A stretch of 9,735 nucleotides of DNA, from NCBI GenBank assembly GCA_029287875.1, contig JARFQH010000133.1, forward strand, positions 1-9,735, in the 5' to 3' direction. Position 1 is the stretch's first letter. Each line of letters starts with the position of its first letter. This stretch comes from Desulfobacteraceae bacterium (GTDB lineage Bacteria > Desulfobacterota > Desulfobacteria > Desulfobacterales > SG8-13). The notes below the pieces were generated by a model. The model saw only the letters and a list, made by a program, of their open reading frames with translations, did no database searches and was not told the origin of the DNA. Position numbers and translations under genes: made by a program. Below are positions 6,325 to 9,735 of this stretch, one piece after another.

Positions 6325-7731
6325 TTACTGTTGCGGCCCAAAGATCTTTTCGGGACGCTGGGTCGAACCCGTCGCATTGGGAAAATTCGGATAGATGTAC
6401 GCTTTTTCGCCGGTCTTAACCAGGTGGCCCGCACCTTCCATGAACTTATTGAAACGGAGTTTGCATTCGTAGAAACCGTGCCACCAGGCATAGTCGGGAG
6501 CCATCATCATAGCACCCATCCGTGCCCGGCGCCCCTCGTGATGCCACAGCTCGTAGTATTCCACTTCCAGGTGCTCGTCGAAGAATTTCTCCTTGCTCAG
6601 CAACCCCTTTTCATAAAGCTCATCCAGGGTAGCCTTGGCCGGTTTGAAGTAAACATCGTTGTACTCTGTCACCGCATTGTCGAAGCCGTTATAGACATCG
6701 TTGATCCAGGCGTCCGAGTGGCACTGCCGGCAAACGTTTTTCATCTTTTCCCGCTCGACCTGCCAGTCGGTTTTGGCCGGGAAGGGTTTGAAATCCTGCG
6801 GCCGCACGGTCAGGGGCGCCTGGGTCTCCCAGGACAGCCGTTCGGTCACATCGTGGGTACCCATGACCTTGCCCGACCCGGACATGTGGCAAACCGCACA
6901 GGTCGGTGCACGGTAGTCAACGCCGGCGGTCCAGGTTCCGGGAGCGGCTTTGAAATTGTATTCTTCCTTGTAGGCATGGTACATAGTGCCGTGCTTAGAT
7001 TCATTATAGATCTCTATCTGCGGGTGATCCGGGCCGAGGTGGCACTGATCACAGGCTTCAGGCATACGAGCTTCGGCGATGGAAAAGCGATGTCGGGTGT
7101 GGCAAGATGTGCACGATCCCTTGCTGCCGTCCGCGTTGAGCCGTCCCACACCGGCATTTGGCCAGGTCGCCGGATCAATGCCCCCTTTTGCGTCGATCTT
7201 GATCACCGTGCCGTGGCAGTTGAAACAACCGGTTTTACGCTCGTTTGCGGAGTTCATGCCTTTGTTAAGCCAGGGATCGATTTTCCATATGATCTCGAGG
7301 GTATTGGCGTGCTTGGAGCGGCTGTATTGGGTCACCTCATCGGGATGGCAGCGCGAGCAATCCTTGGGGGTGACAATAGAGGCGATGGGCACTTTGTATT
7401 GACTCTCTCCGTACGGAAGGTCGGAGCGGCCGTAGTATTTCTCGTGCCCTTGGGCGATGTCTTCTTCTCCGGACTGGACCAGGTGGCAATCCAAACAGGT
7501 GATGTTGGCACTGGCATGCCGGCTCTTGGCCCAGTCCGCAAACACGCCCGGTGTGGTTGCCCGGTGGCATTCAATACAAGCCACTGCTTGGGGGGGAACA
7601 CTGCGCTCGATGCGATACTCCTTCACCACGGGGAAATTCGGCTGCTGAGCATTGACTGCCGAAAATCCGCCGTAAAGAAGCAACCCAACAAGCAGCAGTC
7701 CGAATGCTGGTAAAAATGATGGTCTCCTCAT
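6325..7731 (-). CDS. haoA: Octaheme cytochrome c, hydroxylamine oxidoreductase-like (HaoA/epsilon-Hao type)
   Basis: A 468-residue periplasmic protein with a signal peptide (hydrophobic 8-22, likely cut after VNA at 28) and eight CXXCH motifs starting at 52, 79, 125, 169, 207, 227, 278 and 334. Heme order and the tail (WHHEGRRARMGAMMM, DYAWWHGFYE around 396-422) match the HAO family. GPDHPQ (233-238), just after heme 6, carries the Asp-His pair that in HAO lines the catalytic heme 4 pocket. HAO proper oxidises hydroxylamine. Homologues paired with a NapC/NrfH-type protein, as here, are thought to work reductively on nitrite or hydroxylamine. The preceding tetraheme gene would supply quinol electrons. 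Whether the heme-crosslinking Tyr of true HAO is present I cannot settle; Y392, Y393 and Y414 are nearby candidates. The ATG at 7731 has AAAGGAG with 8-base spacing; a GTG at 7737 would have only two. There is no C-terminal anchor, unlike the other octaheme cytochrome here. Confidence 0.93.
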   Translation of the reverse strand: MRRPSFLPAFGLLLVGLLLYGGFSAVNAQQPNFPVVKEYRIERSVPPQAVACIECHRATTPGVFADWAKSRHASANITCLDCHLVQSGEEDIAQGHEKYYGRSDLPYGESQYKVPIASIVTPKDCSRCHPDEVTQYSRSKHANTLEIIWKIDPWLNKGMNSANERKTGCFNCHGTVIKIDAKGGIDPATWPNAGVGRLNADGSKGSCTSCHTRHRFSIAEARMPEACDQCHLGPDHPQIEIYNESKHGTMYHAYKEEYNFKAAPGTWTAGVDYRAPTCAVCHMSGSGKVMGTHDVTERLSWETQAPLTVRPQDFKPFPAKTDWQVEREKMKNVCRQCHSDAWINDVYNGFDNAVTEYNDVYFKPAKATLDELYEKGLLSKEKFFDEHLEVEYYELWHHEGRRARMGAMMMAPDYAWWHGFYECKLRFNKFMEGAGHLVKTGEKAYIYPNFPNATGSTQRPEKIFGPQQ

Positions 7732-7769
7732 TGGCACAACTCCTTTCGAAATAGGGGCTAACCCAATTA

Positions 7770-8348
7770 TTAGGAACCGAGTTTTTCCGGCTTAAGGCCC
7801 TTGGCCTGGTACGGTACCTCGCGATACTGGCGGAACATGACCGAAGCCTTGTCGTTATGAACCAGGTCGTAGTGGCAATCCACGCACTTCAACTCATACC
7901 CCGGTCGGGCGTAAAGCACCGTCCGGTGAGCCCGCATGGCCCCCCGGCTCTGAGGCATGTAAAGAAGGTTGCGGTGACACTTTTGGCACTCGGAATTCTC
8001 GAAGGCGGCATAAGCGGCCGTGCGGGCTTTTTTGCGGTCGTACTCCCTGGCAATAAAGTGAACCGCTACGTCCTTGACACCGTGATACGTTTTGGCGAAA
8101 AGAAATTCGAAGGTGTTTTGAGGTGCCGGGAGATGGCAATCCATGCAGTCCACCACCACGCCGGCGGCGTTGTTGGCGTGGGTCGAAGCGCGCCATGCCC
8201 TCACCGCCGGTTTGATCTCGTGGCAGGAAGCGCAGAACTCCGGCGTGGAGGTCCGTACCATCGTATAGTACGTCATGCTGAACAAGGGGAAAGAAATGAT
8301 AATTCCCAGGAGAACGAGGAATGCACCGATAATATATTTTTTTTTCAT
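7770..8348 (-). CDS. haoC: Tetraheme cytochrome c quinol dehydrogenase, NapC/NirT/NrfH family (HaoC/CycX-like)
   Basis: A 192-residue membrane-anchored cytochrome. A short basic start (KKK) and one N-terminal helix (about 6-28) precede a periplasmic domain with four CXXCH motifs starting at 39, 68, 121 and 155. That is the layout of NrfH and NapC, which oxidise menaquinol and pass electrons to a periplasmic multiheme reductase. The partner is clearly the HAO-like cytochrome whose ATG lies 38 bases downstream on the same strand. The start was set at the ATG 8348: AGGA lies nine bases before it, and the hydrophobic anchor follows directly. The open frame reaches back to a TTG at 8378 that adds ten residues without a ribosome binding site. 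The name haoC (cycX) rests on this pairing; by sequence alone NrfH or another NapC relative is equally possible. Confidence 0.92.
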   Translation of the reverse strand: MKKKYIIGAFLVLLGIIISFPLFSMTYYTMVRTSTPEFCASCHEIKPAVRAWRASTHANNAAGVVVDCMDCHLPAPQNTFEFLFAKTYHGVKDVAVHFIAREYDRKKARTAAYAAFENSECQKCHRNLLYMPQSRGAMRAHRTVLYARPGYELKCVDCHYDLVHNDKASVMFRQYREVPYQAKGLKPEKLGS

Positions 8349-8400
8349 CAGCAGGAATCCTAAGTGAATGAGACGCAACGGGGTGGAAACTTATTCCGGA

Positions 8401-8418
8401 GCGCCTGCCGGTTGCCAG
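8401..8418 (-). promoter_or_regulatory. Weak sigma-54-like promoter candidate for haoC-haoA
   Basis: The minus strand reads CTGGCAACCGGCAGGCG. The invariant GG (8416-8415) and GC (8404-8403) have the required 10-base spacing, and CTGGCA fits the -24 box. The -12 box (AGGCG against TTGCW) is poor. Transcription would start near 8391, giving a 43-base leader. Because the neighbouring locus is sigma-54 controlled this is worth noting, but a sigma-70 or other promoter farther upstream, in the AT-rich 8475-8530, is just as possible. Confidence 0.25.
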
Positions 8419-8444
8419 AATCCCTTCATCTTACTGAGACCGGT

Positions 8445-8457
8445 TGGTAGCCTACCA
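8445..8457. promoter_or_regulatory. Operator-like dyad TGGTAG-C-CTACCA
   Basis: A perfect 13-base palindrome with one central base, about 100 bases upstream of the haoC start and about 95 bases behind the cysE promoter, in a divergent intergenic region of 294 bases. It has no loop and no T-run, so it looks like a protein-binding site. I do not recognise the word as a known regulator motif, and it differs from both dyads in the other control region. Confidence 0.4.
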
Positions 8458-8550
8458 TACAAAGCCGGGTCGGGGAAATAAATACTTACAAGACATTAAT
8501 TTTGAAAAATAAACACCCTATTTTGACGTACAGCATCGGTAGTCCTGTTT

Positions 8551-8579
8551 TTGACATCCAGCAAGGGCTGATATAGATT
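8551..8579 (+). promoter_or_regulatory. Sigma-70-type promoter of the serine acetyltransferase gene
   Basis: TTGACA (8551-8556, all six consensus bases) is followed after 17 bases by TAGATT (8574-8579, four of six). Transcription would start near 8586, leaving a leader of about 57 bases before the ATG at 8643. The leader shows no obvious riboswitch fold at this length, and no T-box, which would be much longer. Confidence 0.6.
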
Positions 8580-8642
8580 AACTACGAACAAAAATGGTCC
8601 GCTCGGTTTTTCCCATCGACACGCCATCAATGGAGCAGCTAA

Positions 8643-9593
8643 ATGGGTCTTCCGAAAGAGCACCGCGAAGCGACCTGTAAAATGGATGCGGCTACGGACT
8701 CCCGCCTGCGGGACCGACTTCCGACTATCGCCGAGAAAATTATTGAAAACTGCACCGATTCAGGCTGTTTCACCCATGTCGACTTCGAACCGATACCGTC
8801 CAAGCAGTCGGTCATCGAAATCATCGAAAAACTCCGCGAAGTGATTTTTCCGGGATACTTCAACCGTGAAAAGCTTGATCCCGTAAATCTCAAATATTAC
8901 ATGGGCCAAACCGTCTCGGTTCTCTTCGACCTGATCTCCGAACAGGTGACTCTCAGCATCCGCCACGACTGTTTTCGCTACGACAAACCCTGCAACGAGT
9001 GCCGCGACCGCGGTCACGAGGTGGCACTGGCGCTGCTCGAAGAAATCCCGGGGATCCGTAAAATTCTCGCCACCGACATCCAGGCAGCTTACGACGGCGA
9101 CCCGGCTGCACGGAGCACCGACGAAATCATCTTCAGCTACCCTGGCATCTTTGCGATCACCATCTACCGGGTTGCCCACAAACTGCATGAACTCGGCGTG
9201 CCGTTGCTGCCGCGGATCATGACCGAGCACGCTCACAATCTCACCGGTATCGACATTCATCCCGGCGCCCGGATCGGCGAAAGATTCTGCATCGACCACG
9301 GGACCGGAATCGTCATTGGTGAAACAACCGAAATCGGCCGCGACGTCAGGATCTACCAGGGCGTCACCCTGGGGGCGCTCTCGCTTCCCAAGGATGCCGG
9401 TGAAATGCTCAGGGGCAAGAAACGCCACCCGACTATCGAAGACGAGGTCATTATCTACTCCGGGGCGACGATCCTGGGCGGCGACACGGTCATCGGTGCC
9501 CGCTCTGTAATCGGCGGCAATGTCTGGATCACCCACAGCGTGCCGCCCGACACAAAGGTCATCATGGAGCCGCAGCGCCAGAAATTCAAGTAA
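8643..9593 (+). CDS. cysE: Serine O-acetyltransferase, EpsC-like long form
   Basis: A 316-residue cytoplasmic enzyme that transfers acetyl from acetyl-CoA to serine, making O-acetylserine, the acceptor for sulfide in cysteine synthesis. The N-terminal helical region (about 25-195) includes DIQAAYDGDPA (145-155), the serine-site segment. The C-terminal left-handed beta-helix (about 203-300) carries DIHPG (204-208), catalytic DHGTGIVIGE (D218-H219) and KRHPTI (H262). It is longer than E. coli CysE (273 residues). It ends in MEPQRQKFK, lacking the C-terminal Ile that CysE uses to dock into CysK, so a classical cysteine synthase complex is doubtful. Cysteines C110, C117 and C120 (C-x6-C-x2-C), with C37 and C42, are unusual and could be a metal or redox site. 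The ATG at 8643 has GGAG (8632-8635) seven bases upstream. It stands alone with its own promoter and diverges from haoCA; the sulfur-assimilation role fits a sulfide-producing organism. Confidence 0.95.
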   Translation: MGLPKEHREATCKMDAATDSRLRDRLPTIAEKIIENCTDSGCFTHVDFEPIPSKQSVIEIIEKLREVIFPGYFNREKLDPVNLKYYMGQTVSVLFDLISEQVTLSIRHDCFRYDKPCNECRDRGHEVALALLEEIPGIRKILATDIQAAYDGDPAARSTDEIIFSYPGIFAITIYRVAHKLHELGVPLLPRIMTEHAHNLTGIDIHPGARIGERFCIDHGTGIVIGETTEIGRDVRIYQGVTLGALSLPKDAGEMLRGKKRHPTIEDEVIIYSGATILGGDTVIGARSVIGGNVWITHSVPPDTKVIMEPQRQKFK

Positions 9594-9608
9594 GGGTCAC
9601 GGTAAGAA

Positions 9609-9735
9609 ATAATTCCACAAGATTGCGCCGGATTTGGGTTCGTCTACAAGGCACAGCCAGCGGCGCATATCGAGATACGTGTCGGTGGCTGTAACGCAGT
9701 AGACGGACCAAAAGACCAGCAAGATGTGGAATTAT
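9609..9735. repeat. Second long imperfect palindrome (at least 127 bp), reaching the window edge
   Basis: The arms ATAATTCCACA (9609-9619) and TGTGGAATTAT (9725-9735) are perfect inverse repeats. Inside them TTGC/GCAA (9623-9626/9719-9722), GGTTCGTCTAC with GTAGACGGACC (9637-9647/9699-9709, one wobble) and ACAGCCA/TGGCTGT (9653-9659/9686-9692) pair in register. The tip 9661-9684 folds into a short stem around CGAG. All share a centre near 9672, so it is one long hairpin. It begins 15 bases after the cysE stop. The right arm runs to the last base, so its true end is unseen. No T-run, transposase or target-site duplication is visible. A MITE-like or 3'-end-stabilising element is likely. Confidence 0.75.

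Noticed and set aside
6331..7713. Plus-strand open frame of 460 codons across the HAO-like gene
   Set aside because: Antisense shadow of a gene with eight CXXCH motifs and a signal peptide; no plausible protein features of its own.
8551..8579. HcpR- or FNR-type site considered around the TTGAC words upstream of haoC
   Set aside because: Only single half-sites (TTGAC at 8523 and 8551) are present, without inverted partners at the right spacing. The second one fits a sigma-70 -35 box for cysE better.
1..9735. Search for CRISPR arrays, tRNA or rRNA genes, transposases and retron- or defence-type genes
   Set aside because: No regularly spaced repeats, cloverleaf, rRNA-like stretches or mobile-element proteins were seen on either strand.

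Overview
The window looks like chromosomal DNA of an anaerobic, respiratory Desulfobacterota-type bacterium (sulfate-reducer relative). This rests on gene content and on resemblance to families I know from that phylum, not on any database match. It carries three multiheme cytochromes c (two octaheme, one tetraheme), a membrane cytochrome b, a sigma-54 PAS regulator, a UspA/GAF pair and an EpsC-like serine acetyltransferase.

Layout. (a) 1-181: repeat DNA dominated by a long imperfect palindrome. (b) 182-2503, minus strand: a two-gene operon. An octaheme cytochrome c of the tetrathionate-reductase (OTR) family with a C-terminal membrane anchor is followed, 3 bases after its stop, by a four-helix diheme cytochrome b. 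(c) 2504-3408: a 905-base divergent control region. On the minus strand it holds a near-consensus sigma-54 promoter, an IHF-like site, a cluster of TTAACA half-sites at about -108 to -161, and farther out a 19-base dyad. (d) 3409-4785, plus: a PAS-AAA+-Fis sigma-54 activator with five Cys in its PAS domain, the obvious candidate regulator of (b). (e) 5119-6204, plus: a UspA protein and a GAF protein, probably one transcript. (f) 6258-6297: a bidirectional terminator. (g) 6325-8348, minus: a NapC/NrfH-type tetraheme quinol dehydrogenase followed by a hydroxylamine-oxidoreductase-like octaheme cytochrome (haoC-haoA type). (h) 8643-9593, plus: serine O-acetyltransferase with its own sigma-70-like promoter. 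(i) 9609-9735: a second long imperfect palindrome that reaches the window edge.

How it may work together (inference). Two quinol-to-periplasm branches lie side by side. In one, menaquinol feeds the cytochrome b and then the anchored OTR-like enzyme. In the other, menaquinol feeds the NapC/NrfH-like protein and then the soluble HAO-like enzyme. Known members of both octaheme families can reduce nitrite and hydroxylamine, and OTR also reduces tetrathionate. The locus therefore reads as a respiratory or detoxification island for reactive nitrogen and/or sulfur oxyanions, with the first branch under sigma-54 control by a possibly redox- or metal-sensing PAS activator. The substrates cannot be fixed from sequence.
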